Positions 1-9,764 of a stretch of 64,000 nucleotides of DNA are shown piece by piece (the stretch's first letter is position 1; the number at the start of each line of letters is the position of its first letter). The stretch spans positions 3,162,001 to 3,226,000 of the forward strand of contig NZ_CP042912.1 in NCBI RefSeq assembly GCF_008087665.1, given 5' to 3'. Source of the DNA: Mariniblastus fucicola. GTDB lineage: Bacteria > Planctomycetota > Planctomycetia > Pirellulales > Pirellulaceae. The notes beneath the pieces were generated by a model that saw nothing but the letters and a program-made list of their open reading frames with translations, was not told where the DNA came from and did not search any database. Position numbers and translations under genes: made by a program.

Positions 1-239
1 AGCTTGCAGTCAGAGAATAAGGTGTCATTCGTGTCAGGAGATTTTGATTCATTTGCGCTATGCCGTGAAGGGAGGCAAAGAACGAAAACAGGGACAGGTC
101 CAGATAGCTACTCCGGCCCGACAGGGCCGCTCGAAACGCGCACTTGAAATCGGAGCGACTTTTTGGGGTCCGCGGTACCTTTTCTCTCGTCTAAAAACAG
201 CTTTGGCGAGTAACGAAGAATATTCACCGAGGCAGTATT

Positions 240-448
240 TTGAATGCGATAAAAGTTTCAACGTTTCTTGCGATTACTTCTCTAGCCATATGCTCCAGCT
301 TTGCCAATGAAAACGAACAGGAATTGGCTTCTTGGCCAGCCTTGGGATGCTTCTGCACTGCGAATACTTACACCTGCAATTCAACGGCTGATTTGGAGGC
401 TGCGGAACTACACGGATTTCTTTCCCCTTTTCTTCTGAGCAAGTTGTT
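240..448 (+). pseudogene. N-terminal fragment of a secreted protein, cut by an IS21 element
   Basis: A reading frame begins at a TTG preceded by GAGG seven bases upstream. It codes for a typical signal peptide (Lys near the start, a hydrophobic run, then an Ala/Asn cleavage region) and about 45 further residues that include a Cys-x-Cys pair and a third Cys. The native sequence stops where the insertion element begins at 449; the frame continues some 30 codons into the element. About 70 native residues remain, too few to assign a family. It is not necessarily the same gene as the protease fragment on the other side, because no target duplication joins the two flanks. Product unknown. Confidence 0.5.
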
Positions 449-483
449 TGTTAACGGCGGTCGAAAAGAGCGGCGCCCGGCGG
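449..483 (+). repeat. Left terminal inverted repeat of the IS21 element
   Basis: Starts TGTTAACGGCGG and matches the reverse complement of 2996-3030 at 33 of 35 positions. It marks the left end of the element. Confidence 0.9.
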
Positions 484-587
484 ATTTGAGGGGCGTTCCA
501 AAATGGCGGCGCGCCGAGACGTATTTCGTTGACTTTTGAGGCTATCGAACTTTAGTTCGATATCTTTACCGTCATCGGAGTGCCAGA

Positions 588-2090
588 TTGCACGTAGATA
601 TGGAGTTTTGGACGGAAGTCCGCCGTCAGGTTCTTGTAGAAGGCCTGAGCAAACGCGGTGCTGTAAAGAAGTACAAGATTGGGTGGCACACCCTCGACAA
701 GATTCTCTCTCTTGAAGAGCCGCCGGGCTACCAGCAGAAACAGGCTCGTCCCAAGCCGAAGATCGAAGCCTTCCTGCCAATCATCGCCGAGATCCTTACA
801 GCCGATCAGAAAGCGCCTCGCAAGCAACGCCACTCGGCCAAGCGAATCTTTGAGCGTCTGCGCGACGAGCACGAATTCACTGGCGGCTACACGATCGTTA
901 AAGACGCGGTTCGCGAGTGGAAGCATTCTCAGAAAGAAGTCTTTCTGCCACTAACTCATCGTCCCGGCGAAGCCCAGATGGATTGGGGCTTTGCGAAAGT
1001 TTCCATTCGTGGCCACACCGAACCAGTTAAAGTCGCGATCTTTGTGCTCACGCTGCCGTACAGCGGAGCGGTCTTCTGCCAAGTCTTTCATCGCGAATGC
1101 ACTGAGTCATTTCAAGAGGGCCACGCCCGTGCGTTTGAATTCTTCGGTGGCGTGCCGTGGCGAATCTCGTACGACAACAGCAAGGTCGCGATCGCCAAGA
1201 TTCTCGGGAGCCGAGATCGCAAGTTGACTCGCGAATTCCTGCGTCTACAAAGCCATTACCTGTTCGCCGAACACTTTTGTCTGGTGCGGCGTCCCAATGA
1301 AAAAGGCCACGTTGAGAGACTTGTTGAGTACGCACGTGGCAACTTTCTGGTTCCTGTTCCAGTCGTCGATTCTCTCGAAGAACTCAATGAGAAGTTACTT
1401 GCTCAGTGCCACGCTGACCTTGAGAAGCAAAGCCGCGGCAAGTCAACCAACAAGCGTTTACTTCTGGAAGAAGAACGCAGTGCGTTTCTCGGTTTGCCGG
1501 CCCGTGCGTTTGAAGCTCGCCGCATCACACAGGCCGCCGTCAGCTCACAGTCGTTGGTTCGCTTCGATCGCAACTCGTATTCGGTTCCTACGAAGTACGC
1601 GCATCGCAAGGTGACCGTCGTGGCCGCGGTCGACGAAGTTCGATTTGTGTTTGGCGACAGGCTCATCGCGAGGCACCGCCGCTGTTGGGAGAAGGAACAG
1701 TTCTTCTACCAACCGATCCATTATCTCCGCCTTTTAGAACGAAAGCCGGGTGGTTTGGACTTCGCCAAGCCCGTTGATCAATGGCAACTGCCGAAGTGCT
1801 TTGGGATTCTGCGCAGGCGACTCGAAGCATCCGACGAGAAGCATGGAACACGATTCTACATCCGAGTCTTGAGACTACTGGAACGTCGCTCGCTTTCTCA
1901 ATTGACCGATGCCGTTGAGTACGCGTTGGATATCGATGTGATCGATCCCAGCAGCATTCGCGTCATCCTTGAGCACCGGCAAGAGAGACCGGCCGAGCTG
2001 TTCTCACTCGATGGCCGGCCTCAACTAAAAACGTTCAACGTCGAAACGACAGACGTTTCGGCTTACGCGGCGCTGCTGAGTGCTCGCTGA
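588..2090 (+). CDS. istA: IS21 family transposase IstA
   Basis: IstA catalyses strand cleavage and joining for the element. The 500-residue protein begins with a helix-turn-helix region typical of IstA. An integrase-type catalytic core follows, with acidic residues in the contexts AQMDWG, SYDNSK and EKGHVER that fit the DDE triad. The C-terminal third is the usual IstA beta-barrel and tail region. The TTG at 588 is preferred because GGAG lies seven bases upstream; an in-frame ATG at 600 is the alternative. istB follows after 48 bases. The length and intact motifs suggest a functional protein. Confidence 0.95.
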   Translation: MHVDMEFWTEVRRQVLVEGLSKRGAVKKYKIGWHTLDKILSLEEPPGYQQKQARPKPKIEAFLPIIAEILTADQKAPRKQRHSAKRIFERLRDEHEFTGGYTIVKDAVREWKHSQKEVFLPLTHRPGEAQMDWGFAKVSIRGHTEPVKVAIFVLTLPYSGAVFCQVFHRECTESFQEGHARAFEFFGGVPWRISYDNSKVAIAKILGSRDRKLTREFLRLQSHYLFAEHFCLVRRPNEKGHVERLVEYARGNFLVPVPVVDSLEELNEKLLAQCHADLEKQSRGKSTNKRLLLEEERSAFLGLPARAFEARRITQAAVSSQSLVRFDRNSYSVPTKYAHRKVTVVAAVDEVRFVFGDRLIARHRRCWEKEQFFYQPIHYLRLLERKPGGLDFAKPVDQWQLPKCFGILRRRLEASDEKHGTRFYIRVLRLLERRSLSQLTDAVEYALDIDVIDPSSIRVILEHRQERPAELFSLDGRPQLKTFNVETTDVSAYAALLSAR

Positions 2091-2138
2091 TGTCATGCCC
2101 ACTAGATTACTTTTATAACCTTCAAGGAGTTACTTACG

Positions 2139-2933
2139 ATGACCAATAAACGAGAAACCAAAGCCACCGTACTGGTAAAGCATCACCTCAAACAGCTGCG
2201 GCTGCCGACGATGGCCAGCGAGTGCGATTCGCTTGCTGAGCAAGCCGCCAGAGACAATCAGGATCACCTGGCTTATCTGCTGAAGTTAACCGAACGTGAA
2301 CTGATCGAAAGGGAACGTAAGTCGGCCGAGCGACGACTCAAAGCGGCTCGCTTTCCGGCGCATAAAACGCTTGACCAATTCGACTTCTCCGCCCAGCCCA
2401 CGGTCAACAAGCCGCTCGTTGCACAGCTTGCTGCCGGTGACTATCTGGGTTCGCGGGAGAATATCCTGCTCGTTGGCCCCAGCGGAACCGGAAAATCTCA
2501 CTTGGCGATTTCGCTGGCGATCAATGCGTGTTCCCAAGGCAAACGCGTTCGTTTCTGGCGCGTGACGGAGCTGATCACTTGCTTGCTTGAGGCCAAAGAG
2601 GAACGACAGCTCTTGCGAATCCGAAATCAGCTCGCCAAACTGGACTTGCTGGTGCTCGACGAACTGGGCTACGTGCCGGCAAGCAAAGCTGGAGCCGAGC
2701 TGTTGTTCGACGTCATCGCAACGGCTTACGAGCGAAATAGCATCATCGTGACGACCAATTTACCGTTTGAGAATTGGCCTGAAGTTCTTGGCAACCAACG
2801 GCTCACCGGAGCGGCCCTTGATCGCCTGACGCATCGCTGCCACATCATCGAAACCAAAGGCGAAAGTTACCGACTCAAGGACGCAAAGCGACGATCTGGA
2901 AAGGCTCAAAAGGCCAAAAAGAAGACCGCTTAA
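2139..2933 (+). CDS. istB: IS21 family helper ATPase IstB
   Basis: IstB is the AAA+ ATPase that assembles on target DNA and recruits IstA during transposition. The 264-residue protein has the family layout: a helical N-terminal domain, a Walker A motif GPSGTGKSH near residue 114, a Walker B motif LLVLDELGY near 170, and a sensor region with IVTTNLPFENW. The C-terminus is Lys-rich. An AAGGAG ribosome-binding site precedes the ATG. Its place directly after istA is standard for this family. Confidence 0.95.
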   Translation: MTNKRETKATVLVKHHLKQLRLPTMASECDSLAEQAARDNQDHLAYLLKLTERELIERERKSAERRLKAARFPAHKTLDQFDFSAQPTVNKPLVAQLAAGDYLGSRENILLVGPSGTGKSHLAISLAINACSQGKRVRFWRVTELITCLLEAKEERQLLRIRNQLAKLDLLVLDELGYVPASKAGAELLFDVIATAYERNSIIVTTNLPFENWPEVLGNQRLTGAALDRLTHRCHIIETKGESYRLKDAKRRSGKAQKAKKKTA

Positions 2934-2995
2934 TATCAACAACACGGGCTGACACTACCCTCATCTTTTTTTACAACTAGCGCCGCCATTTTCGA

Positions 2996-3030
2996 CCGCC
3001 GGGCGCCGCCCTTTTCAACCGCCGTTAACA
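2996..3030 (-). repeat. Right terminal inverted repeat of the IS21 element
   Basis: Ends in CCGCCGTTAACA, the mirror of the left end. A second copy of the GGCGGTCGAAAA motif lies directly inside it, so the right end carries at least two tandem transposase-binding-like repeats. Confidence 0.9.
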
Positions 3031-4149
3031 ATGCGAGCCAAATACCGACCGATGGCAGCCGAATGTTTGGGAGCTGCCGAGTTTTCGGAACTGATGAACA
3101 TGATGCTGGGCGAACTCAACGCATCGCACATGGGACATCGTGGGGGCAGCGATCCGCTTCCCAATTTCGATGCCCAGAACGAATGGTCACCCACCACCTA
3201 CCACCTTGGACTGCGGTTCGAACTCGGCGGCAAAGGCCCTGGGCTGGTCGTTGAAAGCGTCATTCCAGGCAGCCCCTGTGCTCGTGCCAGGAGCTTGGTC
3301 AAGGTTGGCGAGACTTTGCTTGAGATCGACGGTACTGCAGTAGGACCGAACGTTGATCTGGAGAAGCTGTTGACCATGGACGAACCTAAAGAAGTCACGT
3401 TACGGGTCCGTTCAGCTGCCGGTGAAGAACGGGACGTTGCCGTGAGGCCAACCGCTTCCGTGGCTCGCCTGCTTTATGATGAGTGGGTTGAAAAGACGCG
3501 TGCCAAAGTGGACGAGCTTTCCGAGGGTAAACTTGGCTATCTACATATCCAGGGGATGAACTTCAGAAGCTTCCGGCAAATGGAAGAGGATCTTTATCAC
3601 GCCGGCGCCGGAAAAGAAGGCTTGGTCATCGACGTACGCTTCAACGGCGGCGGCAGTACGGCTGACCATGTGATGACGGCACTCACGCAGCCACACCATG
3701 CGATTACCCAGTCACGTGGAAGTGGCGAAGGCTATCCGCAAGACCGACGAGTATATGCCTCATGGACAAAGCCAATCGTGATGCTTTGTAACGAGCACAG
3801 TTTTTCCAACGCAGAGATCGTCAGTCATGCTGTGAAGCAAACGGGTCGCGGTCGCGTGGTTGGCATGCGAACGGCTGGCGGCGTGATTAGCACCGGAAGT
3901 GTCAGGCTCCTCGACGGCGGGTCGGTACGCATGCCAAGACGAGGCTGGTATCTTTCTTCGACGGGTGAAGACATGGAGTTGAACGGATGCGAACCGGACA
4001 TTGCGATTTGGAATGATCCCAGTTGGAATTCACCGGGAGGCGAAGACGTTCAGCTTGCCAAAGCCGTTGAGGCACTCGCTGAAGACGTCGAAACTGAGAA
4101 CACAAAAGGCAAAGTTAAGATCAAGCCAGCATCGAAATTGCGCAAGTAA
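3031..4149 (+). pseudogene. 5'-truncated tricorn-type S41 peptidase
   Basis: What remains is the C-terminal half of a tricorn-like serine protease. It holds the C1 helical region (residues 1-45, with ASHMG for the catalytic Ser-His pair), a PDZ domain (about 55-140) and the C2 S41 core with the nucleophile in HSFSNAE and a Glu in MELNGCEPD. Intact homologues normally carry about 650-700 more N-terminal residues forming beta-propellers, which are missing here. The first codon of this frame lies directly at the end of the IS21 element, so the element's insertion, or a deletion next to it, removed the rest. The frame is open into the IS end, so translation from within the element is possible but unproven. 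Confidence 0.8.
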
Positions 4150-4194
4150 ACGGCCAACGGCCGGAGTCGCAAAACGCGTGTTCTACGCGAATAG

Positions 4195-4233
4195 ACGCGA
4201 ATGCCATGCAAAAGGGTTCGCGTTCATTCGCGT
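4195..4233. repeat. Imperfect palindrome in the region upstream of guaA
   Basis: ACGCGAATG at 4195-4203 pairs with CATTCGCGT at 4225-4233. The surrounding bases repeat the CGCGAAT theme several times. It resembles a dispersed intergenic hairpin repeat rather than a terminator, because no T-run follows either arm. Confidence 0.45.
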
Positions 4234-4415
4234 TTAAAACTTCACCAATTCGAAAACAACCATCGCGTGAGGCCTTAACAATCCGCGTCCGGCTAACCGA
4301 AAGCTCTCCCCCTCGAAGTTCCCGGCTGAATCCGTATAATTTGCGATTCGACATTTCTGACCGGTCAAAGGGATTGGCCGCGAGGCATGTCTGACTCAAC
4401 AAGCGAGAACATTCG

Positions 4416-5969
4416 GTGGCAACTTCGACTTCCGATCAACGTATCCTTGTCCTTGATTTTGGCTCTCAGTACGCACAGCTAATCGCGCGACGGGTCCGCG
4501 AACAAAACGTCTACTGCGAAATCGTTCGGCACGACATCACGCCCGAACAAATCAAATCGCACAACCCCAACGGACTGATCCTGTCCGGCGGACCGAACAG
4601 CGTCTACGCCGACGGTGCACCGAAATGCGATCCCGGCATCTTCGAGATGGGCATCCCCGTCCTGGCAATCTGCTACGGCATGCAACTGCTCTGTGAAAGC
4701 CTTGGCGGGAAAGTCGAAAGCACGCCGACGCGAGAGTACGGCCGAGCCACGCTCAAGGTCATCGAATCTGATGACATCTTCGAAGGTTTTCCGGCGGAAG
4801 ACCAGGTTTGGATGAGCCACGGCGATCAAGTCCATCAAGTCAGCGACGACTTCATTGGGCTAGCGAAAACGGAGACCTGTCCGCTCGCCGCAGTCAGACA
4901 CAAATCGCTTCCGGTTTACGGGCTCCAGTTTCATCCCGAAGTCACGCATACGCCAAACGGTTCCGTCCTGCTGCGAAACTTTCTTTACAAAACATGTGGC
5001 TGCACCGGAACGTGGAAGCTGACTGATTTTGCCGACGAAATGATCGCCTCGATTCGCGAACGCGTCGGCGATGATCGCGTCATCTGCGGACTGTCCGGCG
5101 GCGTTGACTCATCCGTCGTTGCGGCGCTGCTGTACAAAGCCATCGGGCCGCAGTTGAGCTGCATTTTGGTGGACAATGGTTTGTTGCGGAAGAACGAAGC
5201 CGACATTGTTGTCGAACAGTTCACCAATCACTTCAAAACGGACTTGCACGTCGTCGATGGCAAGGATCGTTTTCTGGAGACGCTGAAGGGGATCACTGAA
5301 CCGCAGGAAAAGCGGCGACGGATTGGGCATATGTTCATCGATTGCTTCAAGTCGGAATCTGAATCGATCGACGGCGTTAAGTTTCTGGCTCAGGGAACGC
5401 TTTATCCGGACGTCATCGAAAGCGGTGCGGCTCCGGACGGCCCGGCGGCGACGATCAAGCTGCATCACAACGTCGGAGGATTGCCAGAAGAGCTTGGGTT
5501 CGAATTGATTGAGCCGTTGCGAGATTTGTTCAAGGACGAAGTTCGCCGGTTGGGCATCGAGCTTGGTTTGCCGGAGCATCTGGTTTGGCGTCACCCCTTC
5601 CCCGGTCCCGGCCTGGCGGTTCGGTGCCTTGGGGAGGTCGCGGAACCGAAACTGAAAGTGCTGCGTGAGGCCGATGCGATTGTGATTGAGGAGATCATGG
5701 CGGCGGGACTGTATCGCGAGACTTCGCAATTGTTCGCGGTATTGCTTCCCGTGCAAAGCGTTGGCGTGATGGGCGACGCGCGGACTTACGATAACGCGTT
5801 GGTGATTCGCTGCGTCAACACCGACGACTTCATGACCGCGGATTGGACTCATTTGCCGTACGAGGTGCTGGGGAAAATGTCGACGCGGATTATCAATGAA
5901 GTGAATGGGATCAATCGCGTTTGCTACGACATTAGCTCAAAACCGCCCGCGACGATCGAGTGGGAATAG
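4416..5969 (+). CDS. guaA: GMP synthase (glutamine-hydrolysing)
   Basis: Converts XMP, ATP and glutamine to GMP in purine synthesis. The 517-residue protein has the class I glutamine amidotransferase domain first, with nucleophile Cys86 in AICYGMQ and His173/Glu175 in FHPEV. The ATP pyrophosphatase domain follows, with the P-loop SGGVDSS at 227-233, and then the dimerisation domain ending in PPATIEWE. The start is a GTG with GAGAA eight bases upstream. The length is normal. It stands alone between an IS-damaged locus and an unrelated membrane protein, so it is probably transcribed singly. Confidence 0.98.
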   Translation: MATSTSDQRILVLDFGSQYAQLIARRVREQNVYCEIVRHDITPEQIKSHNPNGLILSGGPNSVYADGAPKCDPGIFEMGIPVLAICYGMQLLCESLGGKVESTPTREYGRATLKVIESDDIFEGFPAEDQVWMSHGDQVHQVSDDFIGLAKTETCPLAAVRHKSLPVYGLQFHPEVTHTPNGSVLLRNFLYKTCGCTGTWKLTDFADEMIASIRERVGDDRVICGLSGGVDSSVVAALLYKAIGPQLSCILVDNGLLRKNEADIVVEQFTNHFKTDLHVVDGKDRFLETLKGITEPQEKRRRIGHMFIDCFKSESESIDGVKFLAQGTLYPDVIESGAAPDGPAATIKLHHNVGGLPEELGFELIEPLRDLFKDEVRRLGIELGLPEHLVWRHPFPGPGLAVRCLGEVAEPKLKVLREADAIVIEEIMAAGLYRETSQLFAVLLPVQSVGVMGDARTYDNALVIRCVNTDDFMTADWTHLPYEVLGKMSTRIINEVNGINRVCYDISSKPPATIEWE

Positions 5970-6029
5970 AGGTGGCATAGGCTTCCAGCCTGTGTGAGGA
6001 GCCGGTTGTATAACCATGTTCAGAAGTTT

Positions 6030-6083
6030 GTAGTGCCGCCTTCAGGCGGAAATTTACTGTCTTCCGGCTAAAGCCGGTACTAC
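6030..6083. repeat. Double-hairpin intergenic repeat
   Basis: Two perfect hairpins, CCGCC-TTCA-GGCGG (6036-6049) and CCGGCT-AA-AGCCGG (6064-6077), lie within an outer near-palindrome (GTAGTGCCG at 6030, CGGTACTAC at 6075). It sits between guaA and the next gene. The form is that of a dispersed REP-like element rather than a simple terminator, as no T-run follows. It could still slow transcription leaving guaA. Confidence 0.65.
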
Positions 6084-6180
6084 GAACACCTCTTGCCTGC
6101 GATAGCCAAGGACTCCATGTGAGCCAGTTTGATACAATGGTTGCAACTTCTTCCGCACCATTTTCTAACTGGCTCATCTC

Positions 6181-6741
6181 ATGGAATTTCTAGTCGATCT
6201 TTGGCTGCCCATTTTGGCTGGCACCATCGTCCTGTTCTTTCTCAGCTTCCTGTTTTGGGCCGTGCTGCCGCATCACTTTGGCGACCACGGAAAGATCCCG
6301 AACGAAGACGCCTTCATGGACTTCCTGCGATCGCAAAACATCCCGCCGGGCAACTATATATATCCCTGTGCCAACAGTGCCAGCGAACAGCACGCTAAAG
6401 AGAACGTCGAAAAATATACAGCCGGGCCGCGCGGCTTGTTGGACGTTTATGAAATGCCCAACATGCCCGTCAATATGGCCAAGACGATTCTGTACTTTCT
6501 GGTCACGGTCACCACGATCGGATACATCACGCACGTCGCCTGCCCGCCCGCATCCGAAGGACTGGACTTCATGCGCGTGTTTCGCATTTCAGGAACGATC
6601 GCAATTTTGACTTACGCGACCAGCAACGTGCTGCATCGGGTCTGGTTCAAAAAGCGAATTTGGACTGAAATTTTGGACGGAATCGTATACGGCGTCGTGT
6701 TGGGCCTGATCTTCGCGGCTCTCTGGATCTATCCCCAATAG
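6181..6741 (+). CDS. Integral membrane protein of unknown function
   Basis: This 186-residue protein has one N-terminal membrane helix (about residues 8-30), a soluble stretch of about 70 residues, then a second membrane segment near 100-118 and two more in the C-terminal half. The soluble part contains the phrase PPGNYIYPC and ends in a Pro/Met-rich turn. I do not recognise a named family. It ends shortly before the clpB promoter, so it is not part of that transcript. The start ATG at 6181 is at the left end of the hydrophobic helix and no better one is seen. Confidence 0.75.
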   Translation: MEFLVDLWLPILAGTIVLFFLSFLFWAVLPHHFGDHGKIPNEDAFMDFLRSQNIPPGNYIYPCANSASEQHAKENVEKYTAGPRGLLDVYEMPNMPVNMAKTILYFLVTVTTIGYITHVACPPASEGLDFMRVFRISGTIAILTYATSNVLHRVWFKKRIWTEILDGIVYGVVLGLIFAALWIYPQ

Positions 6742-6822
6742 CCTGTGCGTCCGGCGTGTCAGTTCGCACAGCTGACGGCGTTTTGCGGCCGTAAATCGCG
6801 TGCCTGGCGACGTTCGCGATTT

Positions 6823-6838
6823 TGGCACGCCCCTTGCA
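6823..6838 (+). promoter_or_regulatory. Sigma-54 (RpoN) -24/-12 promoter of clpB
   Basis: The sequence TGGCACG-CCCC-TTGCA matches the sigma-54 consensus (TGGCACG-N4-TTGCW) at every defined position, with GG and GC 10 bases apart. Transcription would begin near 6849, leaving a leader of about 48 bases before the clpB ATG at 6897. An enhancer-binding activator site was not identified. A match this exact, in the right orientation and place, is strong evidence. Sigma-54 control of clpB would differ from the usual sigma-32, CtsR or HrcA control. Confidence 0.85.
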
Positions 6839-6896
6839 ATTACTCTCCCTGGCGATTCCGCCTGCCAAAAATGTATTGGCCCTATGGAGAGAACTT

Positions 6897-9530
6897 ATGT
6901 CATTCCAATTCGATAAACTTACAACGAAAGCTCGCGAAGCCGTTTCTTCGGCGCAGATGGTTGCGTCGGCCAAGGGCCACGTTGAAATTTCGTCGCTGCA
7001 CCTGCTTAACGGTTTGCTGAACGAACAGAACGGTGTCGTAAAACCGTTGCTGGAATCGATGGGTTCGCCGGTTGATCAGCTGCAGACGATCGTCGACTCT
7101 GAACTGAAGCGGTTGCCGTCTTCGAACAATCAAGCGACTCCGGGTGCCAGCCGCGAGTTGCAAACGGTGCTCGAAAAGTCATCCGAGATCATGGCCTCGA
7201 TGAGCGACGAATTCGTCTCCACGGAGCATTTGCTGCTCGGTTGTGCGACGACGGATTGCAAAGCCAAGCGAATTCTTGAACTGAACGCGATCGATGAGAA
7301 ATCTCTTCGCGACGCGATCTCGAAAGTACGCGGCAACGCGAAAGTCACCGATGCGGATCCCGAAGGAAAGTATCAGGTGCTGGAAAAATACACCATCGAC
7401 CTGGTTGCGATGGCTCAGAATGGGAAACTCGATCCAGTCATTGGCCGTGACGAAGAAATCCGCCGCGTGATTCAGGTTCTGTCGCGCCGCAGCAAAAACA
7501 ACCCGGTTCTGATCGGGCAACCTGGTGTCGGAAAAACTGCGATTGCGGAAGGGTTGGCGATGCGAATCGTGCAGAACGATGTTCCGCAGAGCTTACGAGA
7601 CAAGAAAGTAGTGGCTCTTGATATGGGAGCCCTGATCGCGGGTGCTAAATTTCGCGGCGAGTTTGAAGATCGATTGAAGTCGGTGCTGAAGGAAGTCTCG
7701 GATGCAGCCGGGAAAATCATTCTGTTCATCGACGAACTTCACACGGTCGTTGGTGCCGGTGCGGCCGAAGGTGGCAGCGACGCAGCGAACTTGCTCAAGC
7801 CCGCACTTGCCCGCGGGGAACTGCATTGTGTCGGAGCGACGACGCTGGATGAATACCGCAAGTACATCGAAAAAGATGCGGCGCTGGAACGACGTTTCCA
7901 ACCGGTTTACGTTGGCGAACCAACGGTCGAAGACACCGTTTCAATTCTGCGTGGATTGAAACAGCGCTACGAAACGCATCACGGCGTTCGCATCACGGAC
8001 TCCGCCCTCGTCGCGGCGGCTCAGCTTTCGAATCGCTACATCACCGATCGATTTCTACCTGACAAAGCCATCGACCTGGTCGACGAAGCGGCTTCGCGAT
8101 TGGCGATCGAGCTCGACAGCGTTCCTCAGGAAATCGACGTCGTGCAACGCCGGTTGACTCAGCTCGAACTGGCCGTTCGTCAGTTGACTGCCGAAGAAAA
8201 TGCGGACGTGCAGAAACGCCTGGAAGAAGTCAAAGCCGAGATGGACGAAAAGCGTCGTCAGTTGGCTGACTTGCGCGAGCAGTGGGAGCGTGAAAAGCTC
8301 GGCATGACGGACGTGCAAAATGTGCGGCAGGAATTGGCAGATACGATTCAGAACTTCGAACGGCTCGACGGGCAGATCAAGTCGAAACAGGCTTCCGGAC
8401 TTCCGCCAAGCGAAGAGGATTTCCACTCGTTGTACGAGCTCGATACGAAACGCAAGAAGCTCGAATCACAGATCGCTGCAGCTGAATCAGCGGATTCGGC
8501 AGCGGAAGAATCGCAGTCTGGCGAGAAGCGTTTGTTGTCCGAAGAAGTCAACGAAGAAGAAATTGCAGAGATCGTTTCCGCGTGGACGGGCGTTCCGCTG
8601 AATCGGATGATGGAAACGGAAAAAGCCAAGCTGTTGGTGATGGAGGAGCGTTTGCAGTTGCGAGTCGTTGGCCAATCCGCGGCAGTCGAGGCTGTCAGCA
8701 ACGCGGTTCGTCGCAGTCGCAGTGGTTTGCAGGATCCAAACCGTCCGATCGGTTCGTTCATGTTCCTGGGCCCAACCGGTGTCGGGAAAACGGAGCTGTG
8801 TAAGGCACTTGCTCAGGTCATGTTCAACGACGAAAACGCGATGGTGCGGATCGACATGAGCGAGTTCATGGAACGTCATAGCGTCAGTCGTCTGATCGGT
8901 GCCCCTCCGGGATACGTGGGCTACGACGAAGGCGGAAAGCTGACCGAAGCTGTTCGCAGGCGTCCTTACAGCGTGATTTTGTTGGACGAAATCGAGAAAG
9001 CTCACGACGACGTCTACAATATTCTGCTGCAGGTTCTCGACGACGGTCGTTTGACAGACAACCACGGCAACACAGTCGACTTTACCAACACGATGATTGT
9101 GATGACCAGCAACGTGGGTTCGCAGTTGATCCAGAAGATCACGGAAGAGGGTGGTGATCAAGATGAGATTGACGCGGCTGTTCTGCAGGCCTTGCAAGGA
9201 CGATTTGCACCGGAGTTGCTGAACCGAATCGATGAAAAGATTGTGTTCCACCCGCTGACTCGCGAAGAGATCCGTCGAATCGTTGAGATTCAGGTAGAGC
9301 AGTTGCAATCGCGACTGGCGGAACAGAACTGGAGTCTGACCGTTGAAGATTCGGCACTCGATGCGATCGCCAACGAAGGCTATGACCCGGTTTACGGTGC
9401 TCGTCCGTTGAAGCGAGTGATCCTGCAACGGTTGGCGAACCCAATCGCGACGGAGATTTTGAAATCCGGCGGCGAAGGTGGGCAGATCACGATTCGATTC
9501 GCCAACGACGCGTTCGAGTTCGAACTGTAA
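6897..9530 (+). CDS. clpB: Disaggregase chaperone ClpB
   Basis: ClpB is a hexameric AAA+ unfoldase that, with DnaK, rescues aggregated proteins. The 877-residue product has the Clp-N repeats (residues 1-150), the first AAA domain with Walker [10 protein letters not shown] near 207, a long coiled-coil middle domain (about 410-530), the second AAA domain with GPTGVGKTE near 624, and the ClpB D2-small domain. The start at 6897 gives the canonical MSFQFDKLT opening and has GGAGA six bases upstream. A longer frame back to 6822 would overlap the sigma-54 promoter and is rejected. Length is normal. The gene is monocistronic and faces an opposing gene across a large inverted repeat. Confidence 0.98.
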   Translation: MSFQFDKLTTKAREAVSSAQMVASAKGHVEISSLHLLNGLLNEQNGVVKPLLESMGSPVDQLQTIVDSELKRLPSSNNQATPGASRELQTVLEKSSEIMASMSDEFVSTEHLLLGCATTDCKAKRILELNAIDEKSLRDAISKVRGNAKVTDADPEGKYQVLEKYTIDLVAMAQNGKLDPVIGRDEEIRRVIQVLSRRSKNNPVLIGQPGVGKTAIAEGLAMRIVQNDVPQSLRDKKVVALDMGALIAGAKFRGEFEDRLKSVLKEVSDAAGKIILFIDELHTVVGAGAAEGGSDAANLLKPALARGELHCVGATTLDEYRKYIEKDAALERRFQPVYVGEPTVEDTVSILRGLKQRYETHHGVRITDSALVAAAQLSNRYITDRFLPDKAIDLVDEAASRLAIELDSVPQEIDVVQRRLTQLELAVRQLTAEENADVQKRLEEVKAEMDEKRRQLADLREQWEREKLGMTDVQNVRQELADTIQNFERLDGQIKSKQASGLPPSEEDFHSLYELDTKRKKLESQIAAAESADSAAEESQSGEKRLLSEEVNEEEIAEIVSAWTGVPLNRMMETEKAKLLVMEERLQLRVVGQSAAVEAVSNAVRRSRSGLQDPNRPIGSFMFLGPTGVGKTELCKALAQVMFNDENAMVRIDMSEFMERHSVSRLIGAPPGYVGYDEGGKLTEAVRRRPYSVILLDEIEKAHDDVYNILLQVLDDGRLTDNHGNTVDFTNTMIVMTSNVGSQLIQKITEEGGDQDEIDAAVLQALQGRFAPELLNRIDEKIVFHPLTREEIRRIVEIQVEQLQSRLAEQNWSLTVEDSALDAIANEGYDPVYGARPLKRVILQRLANPIATEILKSGGEGGQITIRFANDAFEFEL

Positions 9531-9540
9531 GGGAAGTTGG

Positions 9541-9764
9541 CGTTCGAGAATACAGGCGCGAAATGAACTTGGCCGAGTTGACGATGTGCGACTCGGTTGA
9601 GCTTCGTGCCTGTCTCGAACGCGGTTTGGGCCAGGCACTGTTTGGTAAACGTGAGCGGCAAGGCGCTAGCCGCCGGTCCGTTGCGCTTTTTATCGACGGC
9701 TAGCGCCTTGCCGCTCACGTTTGGCCGCGTTGACGACATGAAAATCAATTTTTCAAACAGTGCC
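9541..9764. repeat. Nested inverted-repeat array between convergent genes
   Basis: The core is a perfect 26-base inverted repeat, with arms 9647-9672 and 9697-9722 and a 24-base loop containing GCTTTTTAT. Outside it, GGCACTGTTTG near 9634 pairs with CAAACAGTGCC near 9754. A further stem, interrupted by three bases, joins the segment starting at 9541 (CGTTCGAGA...ACAGGC) with GCCTGTCTCGAACG at 9608-9621. A small CCGAGT...ACTCGG hairpin lies within that. It probably acts as a bidirectional terminator for clpB and the opposing gene, and may be a dispersed repeat. Confidence 0.75.

Larger units (their letters stand above)
449..3030 (+). mobile_element. IS21-family insertion sequence
   Basis: The element is 2582 bases long, runs from TG at the left to CA at the right, and carries istA and istB in the usual order. 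The first 35 bases and the reverse complement of the last 35 differ at only two positions. Further copies of a GGCGGTYGAAAA-like motif lie just inside both ends, matching the multiple terminal repeats of the IS21 family. Both genes are intact, so the element may be active. The bases next to the ends (GTTGTT at the left, ATGCGA at the right) do not match, so the expected 4-8 base target duplication is missing. This suggests deletion or recombination after insertion. Confidence 0.95.

Noticed and set aside
441-3040. Target-site duplication for the IS21 element
   Set aside because: Flanking bases were compared for both possible ends (449/3030 and 448/3031); no match longer than chance was found.
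5109-5852. Long minus-strand frame inside guaA, and similar ones inside clpB, ettA, xfp, the ATPase and acnA
   Set aside because: They are antisense to strongly conserved genes and have no family resemblance; they result from codon bias.
6822-6896. Extended N-terminus of ClpB from a TTG at 6822
   Set aside because: It would overlap the sigma-54 promoter, lacks a ribosome-binding site, and the canonical ClpB start is at 6897.
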